From positions 1 to 20,823 of the forward strand of contig UQJE01000041.1 in the NCBI GenBank assembly GCA_900541345.1: 20,823 nucleotides of DNA. The letters run 5' to 3'. Below the pieces are notes generated by a model. It ran no database searches and was not told the DNA's origin. It worked only from the letters and a program-made list of their open reading frames with translations. Below, one piece after another: positions 12,975-20,823 of the stretch (positions are counted from its first letter, which is position 1; the number at the start of each line of letters is the position of its first letter). A program made the translations under genes and the position numbers. This DNA is from an uncultured Blautia sp. Its GTDB lineage: Bacteria; Bacillota; Clostridia; Lachnospirales; Lachnospiraceae.

Positions 12975-13694
12975 ATGTATAAGATTGCAGTTTGTGACGA
13001 TGAGGAAGCAGTTGCTGCTCAGGTAAAGGAGCTGATTACAGAATGGAATCCTTCTGTAGATGTTGTTTGCTTTTCGTCAGGGGAGGAGCTTCTGGAAAAC
13101 TATCAGTCTTACGAAGCGGTATTTCTCGATATTGATATGGCGGGAATGAATGGAATTGAGACGGGAAAGGCAATCCGAAAGATGGATAAGGATACAAAAA
13201 TTGTATATCTGACTGCATACAGAGATTATGTTTCCGGGGCTTTTGGCGTTCATGCTTTTCAGTATTTATTAAAGCCGGTAAATAAAAAAGCCATATGGAA
13301 TGTGCTGGAAGAAATTTTTCGCTATACGAAATCTGCGGAGAAAAAAATAATCCTGGATTTTCATACAGTGGACGGAGCTCTCTGCCTTCCTGTGGAATCC
13401 ATATATTTTTTTGAATATGAAAACAGAAAAATCCGGATTGTGACAGATAAGGAGCAGTATTATATGGCGGATAAAATCGGAAATGTGGCAAAGAGGATGG
13501 ACGAGTTTGGTTTTTCCATGCCGCACCAGAGCTTTGTAGTCAATATGTTTCATGTGAAGAATGTGAAAAATCAACAGATTTTTCTAGATAATGGAATGGA
13601 GATTCCCCTTTCTCAGAAAAAACAGAAAATATGGAAGCAGGAGCTGATGGAATATTTATCTCGGCGCCTTGAGGGAAGAGGAGAAGTGGAATGA
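12975..13694 (+). CDS. LytTR-family response regulator
   Basis: ATG at 12975 behind AAAGGAAAGG (12956-12965). The 239-residue cytoplasmic regulator has a receiver domain (acidic pair D8/D9, phosphoacceptor D52 in VFLDIDMAGMNG, T in IVYLTAY, K in YLLKPV) and a C-terminal LytTR DNA-binding domain from ~residue 125 (IYFFEYENRKIRIVT, then FVVNMFHVKNV). This is the AgrA/VirR-like architecture, which usually activates genes for bacteriocins, peptide signalling or the cell envelope. It overlaps the downstream kinase by the ATGA at 13691-13694, so the pair is co-translated. No agrB/agrD-like genes lie beside it, so the signal is unknown. Confidence 0.93.
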   Translation: MYKIAVCDDEEAVAAQVKELITEWNPSVDVVCFSSGEELLENYQSYEAVFLDIDMAGMNGIETGKAIRKMDKDTKIVYLTAYRDYVSGAFGVHAFQYLLKPVNKKAIWNVLEEIFRYTKSAEKKIILDFHTVDGALCLPVESIYFFEYENRKIRIVTDKEQYYMADKIGNVAKRMDEFGFSMPHQSFVVNMFHVKNVKNQQIFLDNGMEIPLSQKKQKIWKQELMEYLSRRLEGRGEVE

Positions 13695-14965
13695 GTGCAG
13701 TTGCAGTTTTTTTGATGGTTCTTTCCATGCTTTTTTATACTTTCTGTGCTGTGTGGTTTCTCTGGGCGGGAGAGTTTGAGCCAAGAGGTCCCAGGTGGGT
13801 AAGGGTTCTGCTCTGGATAGTATACGGATTTTTAAACTGGTTTGTTCCGAGTATGTGGCTCAATGATACGATTACTATGATCGTGCTGTGTGCATATTAT
13901 ATGGCGGTGGGCTGGTTCTTTTATCACAGAAGCAGAAACTGGCTTTTGTATCAGGTGTTTTTTTACATGGCAACTTACGCAGTGCAGATTATCGGCATTT
14001 TTCTTGTAATCAGGCTCAGTCAGTGGATTGCTATGGACAGCATTGTAATGAGCTATGGATTTCTTATTATGAAGGTTCTTCTTATTATAATTATTACAGC
14101 GGGGCTTCGTTTTCTTGTGAAGAAACGTGGAGTTTCCGACAGGAAGAATCTGAAGGTAAAAGGAATGATGCTTGTTCCAATTATCAGTTTCGCCCTTATT
14201 TTTTTATATATGGAGGCAGGAGAAATCTTTTTTGTGAGATACGGATATGAGTGGATTATTGTGTACTGTGTTCTCCTTCTCATTATAAATGGCTGGTGTA
14301 TTTATGTGTGGCATGATGTGGCTGCAAACAGGGAGTTAAAGCACCGAATCGAGCTGATGGAGCAGCAGAATGAGCTGACACACCAGTATTATGAGGAAAT
14401 GGAGAAAAATTATAATCGTTCCAGAAAGATTATCCACGATATAAGAAATCACCTTCATGCACTGGAGCAGTCGGCAAAAATGGAGGACAGCCGATATTTT
14501 GAAGATGTACATGGTATGTTGAATTCTCTTGGGCTTAAATTTTATTCGGAAAATAAAATGCTGAATATTATTTTAAACGATAAGCTGAAAAAGCTTTCGC
14601 CGGAGCAGGTGGAATGCAGCCTCGGCGGTGTCAGTCTTGATTTTGTGTCAGATATGGATATGACTACGATTTTTGCAAATCTTCTTGATAATGCAGTGGA
14701 GGCAAGAGAGGGAAATCCCAGCTTTTGGGTGAAGATACGGGGAGAGCAGATTCAGGATTTTACTGTGATTAAAATATGGAATCCTGCGTTGAAGACATAT
14801 GAGCCGGGACAGTCCGGAAAAACAGGTCATGAGGGCATCGGGCTTTCTAATGTGCGTCAGGCTATGGGGCGCTATCATGGAGAACTGAAAATAGAATGCA
14901 AAGACAATATTTTTTCTGTCACCCTGGTATTTCCAGGACAGGGCAGAGAACAGGAGGAAGAATGA
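13691..14965 (+). CDS. GHKL-type sensor histidine kinase (AgrC-like)
   Basis: Starts within the ATGA overlap with the response regulator. Of 424 residues, about the first 210 make six hydrophobic membrane segments with short loops and no large extracellular domain. A coiled linker (HRIELMEQQNELTHQYYEEM) leads to the phosphoacceptor segment SRKIIHDIRNHLHALEQ, with H249 the likely phosphorylation site. The ATPase domain shows the N box FANLLDNAVEA (N330-A338) and GHEGIGLSNVRQAMGRYHG. This is the usual partner of LytTR regulators and typically senses a peptide at the membrane. It overlaps the lipoprotein gene by ATGA at 14962-14965. Confidence 0.93.
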   Translation: MSAVAVFLMVLSMLFYTFCAVWFLWAGEFEPRGPRWVRVLLWIVYGFLNWFVPSMWLNDTITMIVLCAYYMAVGWFFYHRSRNWLLYQVFFYMATYAVQIIGIFLVIRLSQWIAMDSIVMSYGFLIMKVLLIIIITAGLRFLVKKRGVSDRKNLKVKGMMLVPIISFALIFLYMEAGEIFFVRYGYEWIIVYCVLLLIINGWCIYVWHDVAANRELKHRIELMEQQNELTHQYYEEMEKNYNRSRKIIHDIRNHLHALEQSAKMEDSRYFEDVHGMLNSLGLKFYSENKMLNIILNDKLKKLSPEQVECSLGGVSLDFVSDMDMTTIFANLLDNAVEAREGNPSFWVKIRGEQIQDFTVIKIWNPALKTYEPGQSGKTGHEGIGLSNVRQAMGRYHGELKIECKDNIFSVTLVFPGQGREQEEE

Positions 14966-15381
14966 GGATGAAAAAAGCAGGAATTTTTACAGCAATGGCA
15001 CTTATGGCGGCAGTTTTTACAGCCGGATGCGGACAGGCGAAGCTTCCGGAGGGATTTTCGGAGGCAGAGGTAAAGGCAGAGGCGGAAAAATCAATTGCGC
15101 TTTTTAATGAAAGGGATTATGAGGGAATCAGACAGATGGGCTCTGAGGAATTGAAAGCCAGTATTACGGAGGAGCAGTTTGCGACAGCCTGCGACCCGTA
15201 TCTTGACAAGTGCGGTGAGTTTAAGGAAATTACAAAGACGGTTTTTGCAGGAGGATACGACAAAAATTCAGATATTGACTATGCGACAGCTGTGATGGTG
15301 GGAGAGTATGAAGATGGAAAAATCCAGTTTACGGTAAGCTTTGATGAGGATATGGAGCTGATTCAGTTTCTTATTAAATAA
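14962..15381 (+). CDS. Lipoprotein with a DUF3887-like domain
   Basis: The start is taken as the ATG at 14962, overlapping the kinase stop (ATGA) behind AGGAGG at 14952-14957; the ATG at 14968 is an equally good alternative. The 139-residue protein has a lipobox (FTAGC, C23) after a hydrophobic signal, so it should be lipid-anchored outside the membrane. The mature part (AEKSIALFNERDYEGIRQM, then ACDPYLDKCGEFKEITKTVF and GEYEDGKIQFTVSFDEDMEL) has the pattern of DUF3887, a small NTF2-like fold that often sits beside CPBP proteases and regulators. Its position after the kinase suggests an accessory sensor or operon output. Function is unproven. Confidence 0.82.
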   Translation: MRMKKAGIFTAMALMAAVFTAGCGQAKLPEGFSEAEVKAEAEKSIALFNERDYEGIRQMGSEELKASITEEQFATACDPYLDKCGEFKEITKTVFAGGYDKNSDIDYATAVMVGEYEDGKIQFTVSFDEDMELIQFLIK

Positions 15382-15417
15382 CATACGAAGACAAGACTTT
15401 GAGGGAGGACTGCAGAA

Positions 15418-16458
15418 ATGGAAAAAACAGAGAAAAAACGATTTTTGATTTATATTTTGCTCGCATATGGCGTGACGTATGTGATGGGACTTTTTATGTG
15501 GTATGGGAATTCGAAAGGAATGGACGTAAGCGCTTTTCCCAATGCGCAGATGATGTACCCGGCAGCAGGCGTTGCTCTTGGTGTTCTTCTTACAGGAAAA
15601 GGGGATAAGACAGTTCCCAAATGGTTTTACCTGTTTTTTATTGTGCTTACAGGGGCAATGGCGGTGGTTTCTGTTCTTTCTGTTATGATGCCGGATGAGC
15701 TTGTCGTCGTGGGAGGAATGGGAGTTTCCCTGTGGAGTCTTGCCATTAATTATCTTCTGATGCTGGGAAGCGTTGTGTTCTGGATTCTTCTTCTGGCGGC
15801 AGGGAAAGAGAGAAGAAGGGCTTACGGGCTGAATGGAAATATGTGGAAGAAATCGATTCTTATGCTTCTTCTTTTTGTGGCTTTGTTTTTTGGGAGAACG
15901 GCTTTGTCCTGTGCTCTTTCCGGACAGATGGGAATTTTTACTCTTGTTTTGACAACACCTTCTACTTGGGTTATGATGGGAGTAATCCTTCTTAATTTCT
16001 TCTTGGTGGTTCCGGCTTTTTTCGGTGAGGAGTATGGATGGCGGTATTATCTGCAGCCTCTTCTTCAGAAAAAATTCGGGCTGAGAGGCGGCGTAGTGAT
16101 TCTCGGAATTGTGTGGGGGCTCTGGCATCTTCCGGTCGATTTCTTTTATTACACATCACCGGAGATGGGGCTTCAGGCGGCGGTGGCACAGCAGATTACC
16201 TGTATCACGCTCGGCATCTTTTTTGCCTATATTTATATGAAGACAAAGAATATCTGGGTTCCGGTAATGGCGCATTTTTTGAATAACAACATGGCTGCCA
16301 TACTGTCAGGAGGCGGTTCGGATGCCCTTGAGAATCAGGTGATTACATGGGGCAGTCTTGTTCCGGCGCTTCTCGTAAATGTACTTTTCTTTGGTATATT
16401 TATATTTGCAAAGGTTTTCCGCGAAGAAGAAACAGGAGAAACAGTAAGCGGAGAGTGA
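15418..16458 (+). CDS. CPBP-family intramembrane glutamic protease
   Basis: ATG at 15418, 9 nt after GGGAGG (15403-15408). The 346-residue polytopic membrane protein has the three family motifs: EEYGWR (E204, E205), VWGLWHLP (H237) and MAHFLNNNM (H286, N289/N290). These form the active site of Rce1/Abi-type CAAX proteases and bacteriocin-processing or immunity proteins. It follows the lipoprotein by 36 nt and precedes hydE by 3 nt, so it belongs to the same operon as the two-component system. In such contexts these proteins process or protect against peptides; no peptide precursor is visible nearby. Confidence 0.9.
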   Translation: MEKTEKKRFLIYILLAYGVTYVMGLFMWYGNSKGMDVSAFPNAQMMYPAAGVALGVLLTGKGDKTVPKWFYLFFIVLTGAMAVVSVLSVMMPDELVVVGGMGVSLWSLAINYLLMLGSVVFWILLLAAGKERRRAYGLNGNMWKKSILMLLLFVALFFGRTALSCALSGQMGIFTLVLTTPSTWVMMGVILLNFFLVVPAFFGEEYGWRYYLQPLLQKKFGLRGGVVILGIVWGLWHLPVDFFYYTSPEMGLQAAVAQQITCITLGIFFAYIYMKTKNIWVPVMAHFLNNNMAAILSGGGSDALENQVITWGSLVPALLVNVLFFGIFIFAKVFREEETGETVSGE

Positions 16459-16461
16459 AAA

Positions 16462-17505
16462 ATGAGAGAGATTGCAAAACGGTTTCTGGAAGATCAGAAT
16501 TTTACAAAGGAAGAGTTTGAAGAGCTTTTAAAGGGCTTTGAAAATAAAGAGGAGAGAGCTGCTTTTCGGGAGAAAGCAGCTTTTCTTCGTGAGAAATATT
16601 ATGGAAATAAAGTTTTTACAAGAGGGCTTATTGAATTTACCAATTACTGTAAAAACAATTGTTATTACTGCGGAATCCGAGGGGGAAATAAAAATGCAGT
16701 TCGTTACCGCCTTACAAAGGAGGAAATTCTTTCGTGCTGCAAACAGGGATACGACCTTGGATTCCGCACTTTTGTCCTTCAGGGGGGAGAAGACCCCTGG
16801 TTTACAGATGAGCGCATGGTAGAAATTATCAGGAAAATAAAAGGAAATTATCCGGATTGTGCGCTTACCCTTTCTATTGGGGAAAAATCTTATGAAAGCT
16901 ATAAGAAATTTCGGGAAGCGGGAGCAGACAGGTATCTTCTTCGCCATGAGACAGCAGATGAGATTCACTACGGAAAACTTCACCCTTCTTCTATGCGGCT
17001 TTCTGACAGAAAGAAATGTCTTTTTATGTTAAAGGAGCTGGGGTATCAGACAGGGGCAGGATTTATGGTTGGTTCTCCGGGGCAGACACTTTCCTGTCTT
17101 GCAGAGGATCTTGTGTTTTTAAAGGAGCTGAAGCCGGAGATGGTCGGAATCGGTCCTTTTATTCCCCATCATGATACGATTTTTAAGGATGAAAAGGCAG
17201 GAAGTGTGGAAATGACCCTGTATCTTTTATCGGTTGTGAGGATTCTTCTTCCCAATGTGCTTCTTCCTGCCACAACAGCCCTTGGAACAATGGATGAAAA
17301 TGGAAGGGAGAAGGGGCTTCTTTGCGGAGCCAATGTGGTGATGCCTAATCTTTCTCCCTTAAGGAACAGGAAACAGTATGAGCTTTATGACAATAAAATC
17401 TGTACAGGAGATGAGGCGGCAGAGAGCCGGGAACATTTAAGAAAACGTGTGGAGAGTATCGGGCTTCGTCTTGTAGATGAGAGGGGCGATGGGGCAGAAA
17501 TATGA
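16462..17505 (+). CDS. hydE: [FeFe]-hydrogenase maturase HydE-like radical SAM protein
   Basis: ATG at 16462, 3 nt after the stop of the CPBP gene. The 347-residue protein has the radical-SAM CX3CX2C cluster (C63, C67, C70 in YCKNNCYYC), a GGE-type segment (VLQGGEDPW), YLLRHETAD, and the GIGPFIPHHDT segment characteristic of HydE. HydE helps build the diiron site of [FeFe]-hydrogenase from a thiazolidine-type precursor in the cytosol, normally together with HydF and HydG. Neither is in the window, and the surrounding genes concern signalling, so it is either an orphan hydE (common in clostridia with scattered hyd genes) or a HydE paralogue with another substrate. Assignment to the HydE family is firm; use in hydrogenase assembly is inferred. 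Confidence 0.88.
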   Translation: MREIAKRFLEDQNFTKEEFEELLKGFENKEERAAFREKAAFLREKYYGNKVFTRGLIEFTNYCKNNCYYCGIRGGNKNAVRYRLTKEEILSCCKQGYDLGFRTFVLQGGEDPWFTDERMVEIIRKIKGNYPDCALTLSIGEKSYESYKKFREAGADRYLLRHETADEIHYGKLHPSSMRLSDRKKCLFMLKELGYQTGAGFMVGSPGQTLSCLAEDLVFLKELKPEMVGIGPFIPHHDTIFKDEKAGSVEMTLYLLSVVRILLPNVLLPATTALGTMDENGREKGLLCGANVVMPNLSPLRNRKQYELYDNKICTGDEAAESREHLRKRVESIGLRLVDERGDGAEI

Positions 17506-17509
17506 ACAG

Positions 17510-17538
17510 TTGCAGATTCTCCGTAAAAATGGTAATAT
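17510..17538 (+). promoter_or_regulatory. Promoter of the glycosyltransferase run
   Basis: TTGCAG (17510-17515), a 17-bp spacer ending in an extended -10 TGG, then TAATAT (17533-17538). It predicts a short leader of ~35 nt before the TTG start at 17581. Confidence 0.55.
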
Positions 17539-17580
17539 AAAACTACCTATGAGTAAAAATATAGTTTAGGAGGAGAATCA

Positions 17581-19500
17581 TTGAAACAGCCAATCGTATC
17601 TGTCATTATGCCTGTTTATAATGGGGAAACGTACCTCAGGCAATGTCTTGACAGTGTAGTAAACCAAACTTTAAAAGAGATAGAAATTATTTGCGTGGAC
17701 GATGGCTCCAGTGACCGTTCTGTTGAAATTCTGAAAGAGTATGCGGCTAAGGATGAGCGTGTTATGGTGCTGCAGCAGGCGAATGCAGGCGCAGGAGCTG
17801 CGCGGAACAACGGGCTTTCAAAGGCGTCCGGAAAGTATCTTTCTTTTCTGGATTCCGATGATTTTTTTGAAACAGATATGCTGGAGAAGGCAGTGGAAAA
17901 GATTGCGGCAGACAGGGCGGACTTTGTGGTTTTCCGATGCGATCATTATCTGAATGATACAAATACCTTCAAAAAAGCAGCATATACGCTGAAAAAACAG
18001 ACACTTCCCCCTTATACGCCTTTTAATTTCCGTCAGATTACAGACAATGTATTTAAGGCATTTGTAGGATGGGCTTGGGATAAAGTGTATGACAGAGAGT
18101 TTGTGATGAAGCACAATCTTAAGTTTCAGGAGCAGAGAACAAGCAATGACATGCTGTTTGTGTTCAGTGCGCTTGTTCTTGCAAAACGAATCACATGTCT
18201 TGATACGGTGCTTGCTCACCAGAGAAGAAATAACGGGGAATCTCTTTCAAATACAAGGGAAAAGTCATGGTTCTGCTTTTATAATGCGCTGAAAGCTCTT
18301 CGGGATGTTCTGAAAGAAAAGGGGCTTTATGAAGAACTGAAGAAGGATTTTGTGAATTATGCCGTTCATTTCAGTTTATGGAATCTGAACACGATTACCG
18401 GGGATTGTTATGAGAAGCTTTATACAAAGCTTCATGAGGAATGGTTTGAAGAACTTGAGGTTACGGGCCATGATGAGGATTACTTCTATAATAAAACGGA
18501 GTATAAGCAGCTCGCAGATATTTTAAGATATGACTTTAAGGAGTATAATACAAAGCTCTCTGTAGTCATTCCTGTTTATAATGCAGAAAAATATATTCGT
18601 CAGTGTCTCGACAGTATTCTTACAAAGCAGAAAATTGCCCTTGAGGTGATTTGTGTGGATGACTGTTCCACAGACGGAACGCCTGCTGTTTTAAAAGAAT
18701 ATCAGGATAAATATGAGAATGTAACGGTGATTCGAAACGAGACAAACCTGTATGCGGGAACCTGCAGAAATAAAGGGCTTATGGCTGCAAAAGGACAGTA
18801 TGTGCATTTTCTTGATTCCGACGATTATGTTGTGGACAATGCGTATGAAAAGTTGTACACTCTTGCAAAGGAGAACGACCTTGACTGGGTGAAGACAACC
18901 TCAGAGGGATTTGATGATGAAACAGGGGAAACAGTAGAAAATCCAAGATATTCTATGGAGAAAATGTATGAGGGCTTTTTTGGGACGCTTCTTGATTTTC
19001 AGCATTTTCCGAAGAAGTTTATGGACTATATGGCAGTTGTTCCGTGGAACGGAATTTATAAGAGACATTTTCTGCTGGAAAAAAATATCCGTTTCAACAG
19101 CCTTTTCTGTGTAAATGACAGATCCTTTTTCGTAGATACCTGCGTAAAAGGGGAACGTATGATGATTGCAAGGGAAAAAATCGTGCGTCACAGAATGAAT
19201 GTAAGCGGCTCTCTTGTAATGAAGCGCGCGCAGCATTTTGACTGTCAGTTTGAGTCTTATCGTATTATGCGTCAGATATGCAATGAAAACCATGTGAACG
19301 ATAAGGTGCGTTTTGAGGTTCTGGAGCATGAAATGTATGATATTTTTGTGTGGTACAGGAAGTTTCTGGAGCAGGGCGTGGAAACAGAGAAACTGAAACA
19401 GGACATGAAGAGTTTTCTTGAAGAATGTGACATTTCTTATTTTGAAAAATATGGGACAAAGAGCCGCTGGCTGAAATTCCGTAATCTGGCAGGGGTTTAA
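17581..19500 (+). CDS. Fused two-domain GT2 glycosyltransferase
   Basis: It starts at a TTG, 7 nt after GGAGG (17569-17573). The 639-residue cytosolic protein holds two GT-A domains in tandem. Domain 1: SVIMPVYNGETYLRQCLDS, ICVDDGSSD (D40/D41) and FLDSDDFF (DSDD 91-94). Domain 2 starts near 325: LSVVIPVYNAEKYIRQCLDS, ICVDDCSTD and FLDSDDYV (DSDD 412-415). Each has its own helical C-terminal part with an arginine/histidine-rich segment. Both have intact metal-binding acids, so both are probably active, perhaps adding two different sugars or extending a repeat. The gene begins a run of GT2 genes for a cell-surface polysaccharide or wall teichoic-like polymer. Sugar donors are not predictable from motifs. 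Confidence 0.92.
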   Translation: MKQPIVSVIMPVYNGETYLRQCLDSVVNQTLKEIEIICVDDGSSDRSVEILKEYAAKDERVMVLQQANAGAGAARNNGLSKASGKYLSFLDSDDFFETDMLEKAVEKIAADRADFVVFRCDHYLNDTNTFKKAAYTLKKQTLPPYTPFNFRQITDNVFKAFVGWAWDKVYDREFVMKHNLKFQEQRTSNDMLFVFSALVLAKRITCLDTVLAHQRRNNGESLSNTREKSWFCFYNALKALRDVLKEKGLYEELKKDFVNYAVHFSLWNLNTITGDCYEKLYTKLHEEWFEELEVTGHDEDYFYNKTEYKQLADILRYDFKEYNTKLSVVIPVYNAEKYIRQCLDSILTKQKIALEVICVDDCSTDGTPAVLKEYQDKYENVTVIRNETNLYAGTCRNKGLMAAKGQYVHFLDSDDYVVDNAYEKLYTLAKENDLDWVKTTSEGFDDETGETVENPRYSMEKMYEGFFGTLLDFQHFPKKFMDYMAVVPWNGIYKRHFLLEKNIRFNSLFCVNDRSFFVDTCVKGERMMIAREKIVRHRMNVSGSLVMKRAQHFDCQFESYRIMRQICNENHVNDKVRFEVLEHEMYDIFVWYRKFLEQGVETEKLKQDMKSFLEECDISYFEKYGTKSRWLKFRNLAGV

Positions 19501-19538
19501 AATAAGTTTCGGGGAGAAACCCGGTTAAGGAGAAACAA

Positions 19539-20654
19539 ATGGCGAAAGTATCAATCATTATACCAACTTATAATGTAGAAATGTATTTAGTGGAGTGTAT
19601 GGAAAGCGTTGTGCGCCAGACACTGAAAGATATTGAAATTATCTGTATCAACGACGGTTCTACAGACAGCTCTCTTGATATTTTAAAGAGCTATGCAGAG
19701 AAGGATGACCGTATTATTATTGTGGATAAGAAAAACGGCGGATACGGAATTGCGATGAATATCGGGCTTGAAAAAGCAACGGGAGAGTATATAGGAATTG
19801 TGGAGCCGGACGATTACGTTCCCATTAATATGTACGAAGATCTTTATCAGATTGCAAAGGAAAATGAGCTGGATTTTGTAAAGGCAGACTTCTACCGTTT
19901 TAAACGAAACGATGAAAACGGCGATATGGAGCTTACTTATAATCATCTTTCTGATGATATTCAAAATTATAATAAAGTGTTTAATCCGTCTCAGACTCCG
20001 TCTGCTGTCAATTATATTATGAATACCTGGAGTGGTATTTATAAGAGGGAATTTCTGGAAGAATACGGCATTCGTCACAATGAGACACCGGGAGCTTCTT
20101 TCCAGGACAATGGATTTTTCTTCCAGACATTTGCATTTGCCAAGAGAGCTATGATCATAAATAAACCATATTATATGAACAGAAGAGATAATCCCAATTC
20201 TTCTGTTCACAGCAGAGACAAGGTTTATTGTGTAAATGTAGAGTATGATTATATTCGGGAAATTCTTACAGAGCATCCACAGGTGTGGGAGCGCTTTAAG
20301 TATGTTTATTGGAGAAAGAAATATTCCAATTATGTATTCACTTTGAATCGCATCGGAAATGAATATAAAAAAGAGTATGTGGACTGTATTTCAAAAGAAT
20401 TTAAAAGAGCGGAGCAGCTTGGTGAGCTGCGTCAGGATGCGTTTCCTGTAACGCAGTGGTCAGGTGTACAGTTCCTTATGAGAGATCCGGAGGGATATTA
20501 CCGTCTCTGTACAGTTCCGGGAGGTGCGGCAGCAGCGGCAGAAATTGAAAAAATTAAAAATTCCAATTCCTATAAGCTGGGATTTGCCATCACAAGTATT
20601 CCGAGAAAAATAAAGAAGAAATTAAAAGCGCTGAAAAAGAAATTAAAAAAATAA
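19539..20654 (+). CDS. GT2 family glycosyltransferase with a basic C-terminal tail
   Basis: ATG at 19539, 6 nt after AAGGAG (19527-19532). The 371-residue protein has a single GT-A domain: KVSIIIPTYNVEMYLVEC, IICINDGSTDSS, NGGYGIAMNIGL, and an EPDD (89-92) where the usual DSDD metal motif stands. Later segments (TWSGIYKREFL, ASFQDNGFFFQTF) match bacterial polysaccharide GT2 enzymes. The last ~17 residues are almost all lysine with leucine/isoleucine (KIKKKLKALKKKLKK), likely an amphipathic helix that binds the inner face of the membrane. It follows the fused GT2 gene by 38 nt. Confidence 0.9.
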   Translation: MAKVSIIIPTYNVEMYLVECMESVVRQTLKDIEIICINDGSTDSSLDILKSYAEKDDRIIIVDKKNGGYGIAMNIGLEKATGEYIGIVEPDDYVPINMYEDLYQIAKENELDFVKADFYRFKRNDENGDMELTYNHLSDDIQNYNKVFNPSQTPSAVNYIMNTWSGIYKREFLEEYGIRHNETPGASFQDNGFFFQTFAFAKRAMIINKPYYMNRRDNPNSSVHSRDKVYCVNVEYDYIREILTEHPQVWERFKYVYWRKKYSNYVFTLNRIGNEYKKEYVDCISKEFKRAEQLGELRQDAFPVTQWSGVQFLMRDPEGYYRLCTVPGGAAAAAEIEKIKNSNSYKLGFAITSIPRKIKKKLKALKKKLKK

Positions 20655-20691
20655 AAGAATACAAATATAATTTCAGCAGCAGGAGGCGGCT

Positions 20692-20823
20692 ATGATAAAG
20701 GTATCGGTAATCATACCTGTATACAATGCAGAAAAATATCTGGAAGAATGTCTGGACAGTCTTTTAAGACAAACATTTACAGATATGGAAATCATCTGTG
20801 TGGATGACGGTTCCACAGACAGT
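20692..20823 (+). CDS. GT2 glycosyltransferase, 5' part only (runs off the window)
   Basis: ATG at 20692, 5 nt after AGGAGG (20681-20686). The 44 visible codons read MIKVSVIIPVYNAEKYLEEC then MEIICVDDGSTDS, the N-terminal nucleotide-binding half of a GT2 GT-A domain. The frame is still open at the last base. It is 37 nt downstream of the previous GT2 gene and in the same direction, so probably the same operon. Nothing can be said about its length or substrate. Confidence 0.85.
   Translation, partial: MIKVSVIIPVYNAEKYLEECLDSLLRQTFTDMEIICVDDGSTDS

Noticed and set aside
12975..15418. Agr-type quorum-sensing locus
   Set aside because: The regulator and kinase are AgrA/AgrC-like, but there is no AgrB peptidase and no short AgrD-like ORF between the genes. 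The membrane protease is of the CPBP family.
1..20823. CRISPR arrays, tRNA or rRNA genes
   Set aside because: No regularly spaced repeats, no cloverleaf-like sequence and no rRNA signature were seen on either strand.

Overview
The window looks like chromosomal DNA of a Gram-positive, low-to-mid GC gut anaerobe of the Lachnospiraceae type (Blautia, Mediterraneibacter/Ruminococcus or Dorea-like). The reasons are strong AAGGAGG Shine-Dalgarno sites, TTG starts, a secreted protein with aromatic-glycine wall-binding repeats, many Rpn-family PD-(D/E)XK nuclease ('transposase') genes, an orphan hydE and GT2 glycosyltransferases. The genus is an inference.

Left and middle (1-12.7 kb) is an accessory region seeded with Rpn-family genes: a 3'-truncated copy (158-496, 'type A'), an intact copy (763-1629, 'type B'), a third type (7777-8703, minus, 'type C'), a type A copy split by a 155-bp MITE-like insertion (8888-9933, minus) and a second type B copy (11806-12660, minus). 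Decayed genes accompany them: an HNH endonuclease with an in-frame TGA (1723-2415) and three collinear scraps of a DUF1703-type AAA ATPase (11495-11760). Between the Rpn genes lie a large secreted wall-binding protein with its own strong promoter and terminator (2785-5457), two overlapping membrane acyltransferases (5544-7626) and a serine hydrolase of the beta-lactamase/esterase family (10299-11480).

Right (12.9-17.5 kb) is a tight operon: LytTR response regulator, GHKL sensor kinase, DUF3887-like lipoprotein, CPBP intramembrane protease and a HydE radical-SAM protein. From 17.58 kb to the end there is a run of GT2 glycosyltransferases (a two-domain fusion, a single-domain enzyme and the start of a third), probably for a surface polysaccharide. 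The acyltransferases upstream could decorate the same kind of glycan.

The most interesting material is in the control of the Rpn genes. Both type B copies carry a perfect Shine-Dalgarno site nearly 40 nt before the start codon, separated from it by a stem-loop whose pairing is kept although its sequence differs. Both also have an in-frame internal ATG behind a second perfect Shine-Dalgarno site, which would release the C-terminal helical domain as a separate small protein, as described for intragenic Rpn antitoxins. The type C gene has an 18-codon leader ORF whose stop overlaps the nuclease start codon (ATGA). A 430-bp near-identical inverted repeat of type A could invert about 9 kb holding the surface protein and acyltransferases.
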